Shown one piece after another: positions 10,140 to 20,412 of a DNA stretch of 64,000 nt (position 1 is the stretch's first letter; each line of letters starts with the position of its first letter). Made by a program: the position numbers and the translations under genes. Under the pieces are notes generated by a model. The model was given only the letters and a program-made list of their open reading frames with translations. It was not told where the DNA came from and made no database searches. Source of the DNA: Marsupella aquatica. Lineage: Eukaryota; Marchantiophyta. The stretch spans positions 15,128,001 through 15,192,000 of the forward strand of contig OZ316894.1 in the NCBI GenBank assembly GCA_973895155.1. The letters are read 5' to 3'.

Positions 10140-12732
10140 TGTCCGGGAAACCGTTTGAAGCGGTCTGAAAACTAGTTTTAGTAATATCTTAGGGACTTAT
10201 TTGAACATAAGTTTATATCACTTTCTAAGCACTCTATCTTCCATCAAATCTCATTCGCTAGTTTCAACTAAGGTTCTAACATTTAAACATTTTAAAAGTC
10301 CAAACATGAATTCTTTTAAGAATCTTTAACTTTCAGTTTGTTTTTACCCTAATTTTAACCAATAGTTTCAAAAGTATTGCTAAGTTCAGTCTTTGTTTTA
10401 AAGTCTAATACTCAAACTTTTCTTAAGCTTAGTTCGAATGAAAATCATTTATATAACTTCTTTTCATCCATTCACCTTGAATCAACATCCATTTCATTTA
10501 TAAATTCAAGAGTTACAATCAATTTTTATTTATTTTTGGTAAGCCACTCATTTATTTCTTTTTCAGGATTGAAGTTACATTGCCTTTTGGCTGTCTCAAA
10601 CTCTAGTTTTTCGGCGTCAATTCAGCTCAGGTCAGTCTCAGTTCATCAGGTCAGTCGTCAATTGTTTCTCCTAGACACTTGTTACAAAGCCTCATTCTCC
10701 GACAAGCCTCCTTTTTGTCTTCATTCCTCTTCTTTGCTTCTTGGGCCTCCTCTTCTAGCCCTCCTTTTTTTCTCGTCTCAATCTTCCAATCCCATAAAAG
10801 AAAGAACTTTCGTCCAACTTCTCCTTCACCATCCATTCTTTCTCCAAAACAGAGCTCCACTTTCCAACTCTACTTTCTATTTTCTAGTCTAAGCTATAAA
10901 CAGGAACAATATTCATTTTCTTTCACCTTATGCACAACTTTTTACTTTGGATACTCCTGAACGAGTGCAGATAATTTCCGCTTAGAAGTTTTTAGTTTCC
11001 TCTGTTATTTACGTCCAGCAGTCCAGAATCAACTTCTCTTTTTGTCAGCCTCAAGCTTGATCACAACAATGAACGAATTCTTCAGCCCCGAGCTTCCCAT
11101 TTTTCATCTTTCTTCCACTCCTTTGGACTCTCAAAATCAGCCTCTCGCCTGCTTCAATACTCGCTTCAACAGAATCCTTCTTCATTCTCGACTGCCTATT
11201 TTCTGACTCTGCACGTCAATCCTTGGTGCATTTTTTTATCTCCATTTTTGCCATAGCCTTGTCTCCAGTACACGTTCCTCCTTCGGATTACTTCTCATTA
11301 ATGTAGTCACAAATTCTCATCCTTCTTCATTTTTCTTTTTCAACGTTTTCATGCCTCTTTGCTTTCATTCCCCTTAGCTCTATTTGCTCCCTTTACTCCC
11401 GCTCGAACCCCACAATACCATCGCCCATCATTTCTTGCCGTTCACAGAATTAATCTTTCCACACCATCGTTCAGCAGCAACGCTCTTAGAATTCATTCTC
11501 GGATCTTTATTACATGGCACTTTCGCTTTGATCTCTAGTCCTCTTTTCCTTCATTGTAGCTTATACCCTATGAATCTTGATACTTTAGTCCTTCATTTCT
11601 TTCGCCTGAAACTAAATTCTTCTTAACAACCTTGACTCTAGCGCCCATGTGCTTTCCTTTGACAGTCCGCCTCGCTTTACCCGAAAAAGAAAAATTTCCT
11701 CAACATAAATCATCATTCCTGCATTTTTAGCTCCTTTCTGCACCTTCACAGTCTGCTAGCTTCGCTCTCTTCACTCATTGTCATTCCATTTCAATCCTCT
11801 ACACCCACGATCAGCATCGCTTTTAGAATTTATTCTCGGATCTTAATCTTGTGCTTCTTTTTCTCTGTTCTCTAGTCCTCCCTTGCCTATTCCATAGCTT
11901 TCGACTTCCTTCACGTAAAGTTTCTCTCACCATGAAGAAGCTCTATCTCCTCTCTCCCTGATTCTCAATAATGCACTCGGTTTCTCCCTGTTTTCCTTCC
12001 TCGGACTTCGGCGTCTCCTATCCCTCACCTCAATCTTCCGAAAGGTAAATTCTCATATCCCAATCACCAACCGCAACTCCACTCTCTGTTTCTCAATTTT
12101 AATCATACGCTTTCACCTACAATCATACGCCTTTGCCTTCACCCAAAAATCTCAAAAACTCTACATTCACCATCCACTCACGAACTCCATAGCGCCTTCG
12201 TCTAGTTCACCCAAAGAACGAAAATTCCACAACAACAACAACCTTTCCTTTCGACTGAATCTCCCCCTTTTTCCTCTAAACTTCTGAGCGCACAGATCAT
12301 CCTTCAAAAACTTTTTGCCCTATTCCTCCCGTCCTCCTTATCCCCTCTTCACTTGATCACTTTTTCGACTGCCTCCATTTCGCCCTTCGCCTTCCTCTTC
12401 TCGTTTCCTCATTCCTCTCAACTCTTTCCCGAGAATCCCTCTAACGCCCTCCGCGCCTCCAACTGCCATCTCCAACATGTCCTTATGAATTCGAATACTC
12501 CCCAGGCCGCCACATGTCACTTCCACATTAAATGCCTCAAATTCCTTATGCCTAAGCTTCAACTTTCACCCTTTATTCCTCTTTTGTCTGACTCACCTTC
12601 ATCTCAAGTTCAGTTTACTCTTTGTTTCTTTCTTTCACAAACAGAGAACTAAATCATTCCGAGCCGGACAAAAGCAAGTCGACTAGATCCAGCACACTCC
12701 ACTTCAATTGTCAAACATTTTTCCCGACGACA
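10140..12732. mobile_element. solo LTR (2,593 bp, gypsy-like size) nested in copia-1
   Basis: The copia-1 RNase H coding sequence is interrupted here. Compared with copia-2, the flanks join seamlessly across the insert, with GCGG present on both sides (10136-10139 and 12733-12736) but once in the uninterrupted sequence, a 4-bp target duplication. The insert starts TGTCCGGG and ends CCCGACGACA, so TG...CA with short inverted ends. It has no long ORF, tRNA or pol motif. The + strand is strikingly pyrimidine-rich from about 10560 to 12640. Size, ends and TSD fit a solo LTR of a large-LTR gypsy element left by LTR-LTR recombination. Orientation is not determined. Confidence 0.68.
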
Positions 12733-15700
12733 GCGGATTGTCGGTTGTGAGCTGTGTCTTGCAAGGAGACTAACTGAGAATGAGATATCAGGCCGTGTGT
12801 GATTCGCTAGGTACATTAGCGCTCCCACAGCAGATAGATAGGGTTTTTCCGAGCCTAAGATAGGTTCGTGATCTTGTCTGCGTCTGAACATATCTTTTGC
12901 TGGGTCAAGGGACCGGAGTTCCATTGGTGTGGAGACCGGGTGTGATAGGTGCATGTTGAACTGTTTGATAATCTTTTGTGTGTATGTTGATTGGTAGATA
13001 AAGGTGCCATTCTGGAGGTGCTCGAATTGTAATCCTAAGCAATATGTTGGTTTGCCCAGGTCTTTCATTTTGAACACTCCTTTCAGAGTTCTGATAGACT
13101 CTTTGATAATTGTGGGTGTCCCAAACAGGTTCACATCGTCGACGTACAGTGCTAATATAATGAATTCGTCGTTCCTTTGTTTGATAAAGGGACATGGGGC
13201 AATATTGTTGTTGGTGAATCCAAGGTTGATCATCTCTGTTTTAAACTTCTTGTACCATATTCGTCCGCTCTGTTTAAGGCCATTTATGGAGCGTAATACA
13301 TTTACGGCTAATGTCGGTTTGTCAGATCCTGTATTTCCACGGGTTTTCTTATGCTTGTCTTGTGTATGTCCACTGTGCATAAGGAGCATTTTAACCGTTT
13401 CATCAGGTATGATCTGTCGTATACCCGACTTGATATCTGGGCTCAGGTTCTGGGACGTCTCCCCCTGAGTATAGTGTTTCACTCTCTGGATCAATTCTTG
13501 AGGTGCTTTCATGTAAATGTCTGTGTCCAGAGTGCCATAAAGGTACTCAGTTACCATGTCCATTAAATTGTTGATAAGTTTATGTTGTATGGAGAAAATA
13601 ATAAGGTATCTGTATGTGATTGTGTCCATGACGGGTGAATATGTGAGGTCTTAATCCCTGCCTGGTATTTGTGTATACCCTTTGGCTACTAGTCTTGCTC
13701 TGTATCTTATTACTTCTCCTTTTGCATTTTGTTTTCTAATGAATGTGAATTGGGATTCTGTGTAGTTGTTACCTGGTGGTGCCGGTATAAGTGGTCCAAA
13801 GACCTGTCTTTTGATAAGGGCGTCCATCTCCATGTTGATGGCCTCTTGCCATTTCGGCCAATCTGTTCTTTGTTGAGCTTCTTTCATAGTAAGTGGGTCT
13901 GGTGTATCACTTTCTATTTCTTGTGCTATATGATATACAAACTTTTCGTTTATTTCTGTGGTCTGTCGTTGGTATATCTGGCCAGTGTTTTGATATTTGA
14001 TCGAGATTTCTTCATTATCGTGGCTTTGGGAGTTTGTTGGTGCTGAGTGTATGATACTTAATGTTGTGACAGGATTCGTAGCCGGGGTTCTTTTCTGTCG
14101 TGAATGGTTGTCTTTTGCTCCTGGGGGTCTTCCCCGTTTTGCTCTCGGTGCTGTTTCAGAAGCGGGGGTCTCGAAGGTCTGCACTCATGCAGGTACATTG
14201 GCTGCTTCTACATGTGACCTGGTCACGATCGTTGCATCATTGAATGAGTCTGGAATTTTCTCTAGCATCTCATTGAGGTGGATGATTCGTCTGACTTCTT
14301 CATCTGCTCTTTTGGTTCTTGGGTCTTGGTGGATGAGGTTTAGATTATTCCAATTGAGGTTCTGTTGGATCTGGTTGTATAATGTTGCGTCTGTTGATAG
14401 TGTTGGGAATTTGTCTTCATAGAAGTGGCAGTCTTGGTGTCGAGCTTTGAATAGATTTGATGTGGTAGGTTCAAGGTATCGGATAATGGATGTGGAATCA
14501 AATCCTACATATATGTTGGGGTGTCGTTGGGGGCCAATTTTTGTCCTTTTAGGTCCTAAGGTTGGGACCATAACTTTGCATCCGAATATTCGTAAGTGTG
14601 ATAAATCCGGTGGCGTTCCTAATGCCAAATGATATGGGGTCTTTGAGTTATATGCAGACGGTCTATATTTGAGTAGTGTTGATGCATGTAGGATAGCATG
14701 TCCCCAGGCGGATAGTGGTAAGTTTGAGTGCATTAACATTGGTCTTGCAACCATTTGTAGTCGTTTAATAACCGATTCGGCTATGCCATTTTGGAAGTGT
14801 ACATGTGGGACTGAGTACTGGGTATCGATTCCAGCTGCCCAGCAGAAGTCATCGAAGGCTTTCGAAGTGAATTCTCCTACTCCATCGACTCTTAGTATGC
14901 GTGTGGGGTGCTCAAGGAACTGAGCTCTTAATTTTAAAATGTGGGCCAATATTCTTGCAAAGACCAAGTTGCGTGTTGAGAGTAGGGAGATCTGTGACCA
15001 TTTAGTTGAAGAGTCAATGAGTACTAGGAAGTACTTGAATGGGCCACTAGGAGGGTCAATAGGGCCGCATATATCCGCATTGAGTTGTACTAAGAAGTTG
15101 GGGATTTTATATTCGGTTTTTGGGATCGATGGGCGTGTTATCATTTTGCCTTGCGAGCAGGCCATACATTGTGTCTTCCTGGCATTGGGTTTGGCCATCT
15201 TGGGGATTCCTGTGGAGTCTCTGATAATTCTGCTGTACATGTTAGTTCCAGGGTGACCGAGTCTGCAAAGCCAGGTATGTGTTATGTCAGATGTGTTTTG
15301 TTCGATGTGGTATGCTTGGATAGGAGCTGCATATAGGCCAGGTGGTATTAAGGGTAATATCTCCAAAATTTGTGGTATGCCTTCCTTGTCTTGGAGTATT
15401 TGTAGGGTTTCGGTTTCACCTTGTTTTTCTGTTCTCAATTGATATTGATTAGCGCGTATGTCTTGGAAGCTGATCAGGTTTCGTGTAGCTGTTGGGGCAT
15501 ATATTGCAGCTGCTATATATATTTTGGTTCCTCCTGGGAGTAGAATTGTTGCTTTGCCTTTGCCTTCTTCAATTTGGTTGGGTCCGGCGATTGTAGTCAG
15601 TGTTCTCGAGGATGGGGTGATATATTCAAAGTATTTATTATGTTTCAGTATCGTATGTGAGGTTCCGCTGTCGATGATGCCTATATTGGGGTCATTAAAT

Positions 15701-16723
15701 GGTGGGTGCTGCAGGTTTGGTGTGGTTGTATGTGTTTCTATTTGAACTTCATTTTCTTTGAATGCTGCGATGTCCTCTTCAATTTCCATGCAGTTGCCTT
15801 GTGGAGTGTGTCTCGTTTGGTTTCTTTCATTAGTATATCGTTGTGCCTCCTGGTCAGATGCTTTGCAGTCTTTCCTAATGTGGCCTATCTTGCCGCATCT
15901 ATAACATAGTTTTTGATGGTTGCTTGTGGTCTTGTTTTGGAGGTTTCGCCATCTGCCCCTGCCTGAGTTTGGTCCGCGTTTCCATGTGTTGCGAGGTGGT
16001 AGGAACATACGACTGCTCAACGGGTGGTATCTTCCTTGTCCCCTGAATTTTCCTCTTCCTCCCCTATATGGTGTTCGGCCTCCATTGTTTCTTCGTCTGT
16101 CATCGTTATAGCTGCCGTAATTTGCTTCTGGCCGATGGGGTGGTGGATCAGATCCTGCTAGTCTTTTTCTTGCATTATGAAGTGCTACGATTTGTTGTTT
16201 CTCTTCCACTAATAAGTGGGCTATAAGGTCCGAATAAGTCATAAAATTCATATTTTGGTATTGGGTTCCCAATGCTATGTTGGCTTCTGGGAATGTTGAC
16301 AATGTTTTGTCAATTCGGTTGTTATCGTTTACTGGGTGGCCACACATTTCAAGTTGAGATGTAATTCTAAATAATGCGCTGTTATAGTTTGCGATTGATG
16401 TGTGGTCCATGACTCGCAGGTTATGCCAGTCCCTTCGTGCTTCGGGGAGCCATATTTCTCTCATATGATCAAATCTTGATTTGAGTTGGTCCCATAGCTT
16501 TCATGGGTTTACCTCATTCATATATTCATTCTTCAGTTGTGGTGATAGGTGTTGTCTCAACAGGAATGCAGCTTTAGCTTTCTGTTTCAGAGTTAGATTT
16601 GCATCTGTATATAGTGTGTCGTCCAACTCTTGGGATGCAAAATATGGACATCTGTTATCCATGTCAAATAATTTGAACCATCGACTTTTAGTGCCGGCCA
16701 GAGCAGTTTCTCGACTATATTCA
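12733..16723 (-). pseudogene. copia-1 gag-pol, N-terminal to RNase H part
   Basis: From ATG 16723 (MNIVEKLL...) the frame aligns along its whole length with the intact copia-2 polyprotein: gag, zinc knuckle CYRCGKIGHIRKDC (about 15880-15920), protease IIDSGTSHTIL, GAG-pre-integrase CRLGHPGTNMY and CMACSQGK, integrase NADICGP / VDGVGEF / NGIAESVIKR, reverse transcriptase with LYVDDVNLFGT, then RNase H up to PTIR at the solo-LTR junction. Breaks: a frameshift near 16655, a stop in NP*KLW near 16500, TGA at about 14185 (VPA*VQ; copia-2 has VPARVQ), TAA at about 13651 (GRD*DL; copia-2 has GRDYDL). Nonfunctional. Confidence 0.92.
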
Positions 16724-17136
16724 TCGTCGATTATATATTGGAGGTCGACTTGATGTCTTCTATAATTGTAATATTTTGCACATTGTTAGTTGCGGATCGG
16801 AATTTGATTTAATTTTGTCTCTGTCTTGTCTCAATCGTGTTTGATCTTGGCATTCACTTCGGATTTCTATTGGGTCTTTGATGTGCGAAAGAAAGGGATA
16901 AAAGAAATGGATACTACGCGTCTAAGAGATTGACTACTATGAGTAGGTAAAAAAAAATTCTGGAATCTGCTCGGTGGGTCAAGATTGGGTGGGATTTTTG
17001 GAAGGTGATCAGGGGCTATGGCGAGTAAAAAAAATGGTTGGGGCAGTTATTTTTGAAAAAAGTGAACCATGAAATGATATTATCCTCGTTGAAACATCGA
17101 GGCATGTATTCTATATTTTTGGTGTGTAGAGCATAC

Positions 17137-17150
17137 TCGTGCTGATAACG
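17137..17150 (-). other. copia-1 primer-binding site (internal-tRNA type)
   Basis: Directly after the 5' LTR the minus strand reads CGTTATCAGCACGA. It does not begin TGG, so it cannot pair with a tRNA 3' CCA end. Its complement, TCGTGCTGATAACG, matches the anticodon arm of cytosolic tRNA-Ile(AAU) as I recall it, except G for A at the wobble base, which is inosine in the mature tRNA. This suggests priming by a cleaved tRNA half, as known for Drosophila copia with tRNA-iMet. copia-2 has the same site. Confidence 0.5.
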
Positions 17151-17290
17151 TGTTGTGAGACAAGGTTTTTCATCATAGTAATAGATACTTCACTCCATTT
17201 AGGTATGGCTTTATATAGCCATTGGGTTACATCATGTAAGGTTAAAGGTAACCTTATTCTAGGGTTAAGGGTAAACTATGGTTTACAACA
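17151..17290 (-). repeat. copia-1 5' LTR (140 bp)
   Basis: Partner of 8762-8901 with the same ends and length, followed on the + strand by TSD GTTAC at 17291-17295. In minus sense it holds CTATATAAAG flanked by ATGGCT/AGCCAT. Confidence 0.92.
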
Positions 17291-17295
17291 GTTAC

Positions 17296-18762
17296 TAGTT
17301 TTTATGGAACTAAGATAGTCACTCTTCAAACATAGTAATTTACGTACTAGTTATTTACTATTCTAATAGTTTTAATGTGATACTATCTCCTCATTTTCTA
17401 AATTTTTGATCATTATGAATGAAGGGAGGCAAGGCCGCAGAAGGGAGGCGAGGCAAGGAGGGGCGAGTGAGGCAGGCAGCCTTGTAGGGGTGTCGGGGCC
17501 AGGAGGGCGCGAAGCCTTATGCGGAGGTGAGGCGATGATGGCGGGGCATAATGAGTGCCCGGAAGGGAGGAATTGCGCGGGCCTGCCCCTGTTGGCCTCA
17601 TTAAACGATCGGATGGATACAAAAAGTCAGATGCTTGTATCTGACAGTTCAATTTCATTCTCGCTGATATTCAAATTCATAACGGGATGATGGACGAAAG
17701 TGGCCAACTGGGCGGCATTGCCTATTATAGTGTTAGATAAGTGAAAAATGGTATTATGAGAGTAGTTTTGAGCCAATGAAGAGTTTGTTGTCCTACATGG
17801 CTAAATTCTATTGGTGTTCCTTTTTCCAATGAAGTTGAGTTTGACAAAAATGGACCAATGACAAAGAAGTTTTTGCATTTCTTACTATATTTAGTAACAG
17901 GAAAATAAAGTGAGTTGGCGGGATTATTTGTCAATCATTGACGTTATCAACGGTAATTCGGGTCTAATGGTTGTGATGATGAAGTGACTTTCATTTGTTG
18001 CATATTTGGCTTAGTCTTAGCCATTTATTTATCATTTGATTGTCATGGGGCTTATTTTGGAGATAGAAAGTTATTATCTAACATTTCACTAACTCTAGAG
18101 ATTTCCAAAACATTCATTTCAAAAATCCAAAAAGGTGATCTGAAATTTCCAAAACTCAAAATTGAAGTTTCCAAAAGCATACTTTTAAATTTCCAAAACC
18201 TAGTCCATTGGATGAATTACGAAAGGCAATGAAAAAAGGACTCCTTCAAATGAATGACTGAAATTACATCTTTATAATAAATGGGACACTAACGGTGGTG
18301 CCGTACATATAATTTGATATCCCTTCATGGGCCTTCATTGTTGGGTTTTTTGCTAACTACAACATTGTCTTCCGCTAAAGTAACTACAAAGTTGAATCTC
18401 AACCTTGGCCAACACATATTTGACTAGACAGCTACACTAATCATATCAAGAATATATGTGAACTAACAAATGAAGGATAGCTTCGTCACAGACACCCATT
18501 TCTCCTCCTTCCTAAACTTTGTCCATCTTCCAAAATCCCTGCCAAAGCCTCCCCTCTCCCCTCCACGTTCCGCCATAATCCAATTGTGTCCACCTTCAAG
18601 CCGAAACGACTCCTATTCTCCTCTCCTCTGCTACTGGGCCAAACCGAAAGGAATGATTCCAGGGTTGCGCATTGCCCTTTACCCTTCCCTCCCAATGGGG
18701 CTAATTCTAATCTATATGAAACATATTCACTAAATTCTATCCGTAATATGAACTACTATGTC
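17296..18762. other. spacer without a recognisable gene
   Basis: Mostly AT-rich sequence continuing the target region of copia-1. A short GC-rich patch at 17404-17600, built of gaggcaagg-like runs, could be the relic of a low-complexity coding or satellite stretch. No domain, RNA gene or element end was recognised. Confidence 0.4.
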
Positions 18763-19155
18763 CTACCTACTCTTTACTCTTGAGTTGATTCTACAGAATT
18801 TTGTCGTTTGTCTGTGAACTTCGTTGACTACTTTCACAAACTCCCTAAAATTTGTGGCAAATAGCCCATGCGCAACTCCTAGGCCTTTTGCGCATTGATT
18901 AGTTTCATGCTCAGTGAAGTCTTCCTTACGAGACATCCACAATATGATCTCTATGTGCCGAGGAGTAAGTTCTGAAGTTGTCAGTTGGAGAACATCATAT
19001 TTGCGCACTGGCCATGACGCAAAAAGTGAGTTAGATTCCCCAAACCCTTGGAGTTGAGTGTATATCTGTTGATACTGTTTTTGGTCTTTAGCCAAATTCA
19101 GACTGGACCATTTTGGAGTGTTTTGCCACAAATACACACGCACATCTCTTGCCAA
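18763..19155 (-). CDS. unidentified ORF fragment, 130 aa
   Basis: A 130-codon frame (MARDVRVYLWQNTPKWSSL...) with a protein-like composition that continues upstream after a stop (ELALARDV...). I recognise no family. It ends SRVKSR. It lies between AT-rich spacer and the inverted family-2 fragment and is probably a relic of a host gene or element; it may be fortuitous. Confidence 0.25.
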   Translation of the reverse strand: MARDVRVYLWQNTPKWSSLNLAKDQKQYQQIYTQLQGFGESNSLFASWPVRKYDVLQLTTSELTPRHIEIILWMSRKEDFTEHETNQCAKGLGVAHGLFATNFREFVKVVNEVHRQTTKFCRINSRVKSR

Positions 19156-19226
19156 GGCTAACTCCTACAACACTGGTTGAAGTTTGTTGCTTATAAATGT
19201 ATCTGCAAGGAAACCATTATTATTGT

Positions 19227-19925
19227 CGTTGAAGCTGTCACGCCGAAAGCTTCATCCTTACACAAATTTTAGCTTGGATGGGCATAATCTTCATTAGTTT
19301 TGAGAGTTCGGGCAAGGAGGGATGTGCAAACTGAACCTTACTCCCGTAATCTAGCGCTAAGTGCGCCTAGTCCTACTAACATAAATATCATGGGTATAGT
19401 TTTTGTTCCACAGCCGGAATGTACCTTAAGTCGATAGCTGGATTGACCCCGGCTTAAGGACTTCTCAGCCTTTGTGCTGTCCGCCTCCGATGATACGGGT
19501 ATCCAACCCGGGCTTGCAACCACTATCCGCAGCCAACACCCCGTGCCCAGCTCGGATAATGCGTTCGGCCAAGCATTCTCTACCCGTATACGAGATTCAT
19601 ACATGCAACTGAATTCACAATAATTCAATCTTGGTTTACACAAAGGAAATAGTGGGAAAAGACTTTACTTCAAAATCCATCATACACATATACACGGTTG
19701 ACTCAACATCTCTTGAGTGAACAGGCCCAACGGCAGACAGGCGTACACTACAACGGAGCCTGGCTTCGCACTTGCCCAACGAGCTTAGTCATACCCTCCC
19801 TCCTTGATGCTCTTTTACTCACAAAGGTCAGGAATCCCCCACATCCTGCGAATACCCGGTTCTGAAACTAAAATCCCCCTGCCTCTATTGGGGGGTGCAC
19901 TAAATACTAAGAGCCGGGGACGCCA
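19227..19925 (-). repeat. inverted 3' fragment of the family-2 coiled-coil element
   Basis: Reverse complement of the region after the family-2 ORFs (compare 22245-22911 and 24720-25418). Shared landmarks are ctagcgctaagtgcgc, ccggcttaagg, the gggggtgcactaaatactaag string and the ttttagcttgg run. It is diverged and shows no ORF of its own. It ends near 19227 at TGTCACG, matching the GTGACA end of copy E, so that may be the true 3' terminus of the family. Confidence 0.6.
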
Positions 19926-19927
19926 CA

Positions 19928-20125
19928 GTAGGGAACACAATTAGGGTTAGGGCGTGCTAAGTGCCGGTAGCTAGGGGTAACCAACGGGAAGGAAGACCAG
20001 GCAAGGGGGGGTAAGGACCGATCGCAAGGAATGGCAGCTCATTTGCAAGCATGAACTAAGTAGACAATTATGTGAAGCCAACTACTATTAGCTGCTTAGG
20101 CAAGCACTCTGGGTGGGAGCAGATA
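19928..20125 (+). repeat. fragment of the giant-LTR leader
   Basis: Closely matches 35165-35355 of giant LTR copy B: attagggttagggc, gctaagtgccgg, gctaggggtaaccaacggg, ctcatttgcaagca, gcttaggcaagc and gggtgggagcagatac. It stops about 20 bases before the position of the LTR ORF start codon and is joined there to telomere repeats. It may be a piece of family 1, or show that family 2 had a related leader. Confidence 0.7.
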
Positions 20126-20168
20126 CCCTAAACCCTAAAACCCTAAACCCTAAACCCTAAACCCTAAA
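20126..20168 (+). repeat. interstitial telomere repeat (CCCTAAA)n, 43 bp
   Basis: About six units of CCCTAAA, one with an extra A, exactly at the join between the LTR leader fragment (left) and a minus-strand gypsy protease fragment (right). Plant telomeres are (TTTAGGG)n. Sitting at a junction of unrelated sequences, the block looks like repair-associated telomere DNA; the last base of the leader (gatac|c) offers only one or two bases of overlap. Confidence 0.85.
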
Positions 20169-20169
20169 C

Positions 20170-20412
20170 TCCGTCTACAAGAACCATCTTGATGGTACAA
20201 TTATTAATTTCGATCGAGATGTCCAGCGCTCCAAGGTCCTCGCATATCATGTTGCAGTCCGCGATCCCAACTCGGGGTAGTCTCCTCCTTCGGCGACCCA
20301 TGAGCAACTCCCTTAGTTGCCGTCTGTACTGTGGGTTGTTCTGCAGCAGTTGCCCCACCGTCGCTGTAACCGGGCAACTCTTCACGTCTCGAAGACTCAG
20401 GGATTCGAGCAC
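20170..20412 (-). pseudogene. gypsy-type gag-pol fragment ending in the aspartic protease
   Basis: Minus-strand frame reading CPVTATVGQLLQNNPQYRRQL, then a run of arginines and CEDLGALDISIEINNCTIKMVLVDG. Short repeated helices followed by a beta-rich segment ending in VLVDG (expected D-[ST]-G of the retropepsin active site) is the layout seen in plant gypsy elements before the catalytic Asp. The frame is cut off within the active site by the telomere repeats, and its N-terminal side abuts copy E. It may belong to the internal region of the giant-LTR family. Confidence 0.5.

Larger units (their letters stand above)
8762..17290 (-). mobile_element. Ty1/copia retrotransposon 'copia-1', degraded, minus strand
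   Basis: The element is bounded by two 140-bp LTRs (TGTTG...CAACA) and a 5-bp target duplication GTTAC at 8757-8761 and 17291-17295. In sense (minus) order: 5' LTR 17151-17290, PBS at 17137-17150, gag-pol from ATG 16723 to about 9586, polypurine tract at 8902-8910, 3' LTR 8762-8901. I count three mismatches between the LTRs, so it is older than copia-2, whose protein it closely resembles. Gag-pol carries several stops and frameshifts, and a 2.59 kb solo LTR interrupts the RNase H region. The target is the sequence just downstream of the DUF7869-type gene. Confidence 0.93.

Noticed and set aside
10377-10960. ORFs within the pyrimidine-rich solo LTR
   Set aside because: Low-complexity Ser/Phe/Leu frames produced by C/T-rich sequence; stops are rare in such composition.
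19227-20125. A second complete giant LTR here
   Set aside because: Only a leader fragment and an inverted family-2 fragment are present; neither LTR end is found.
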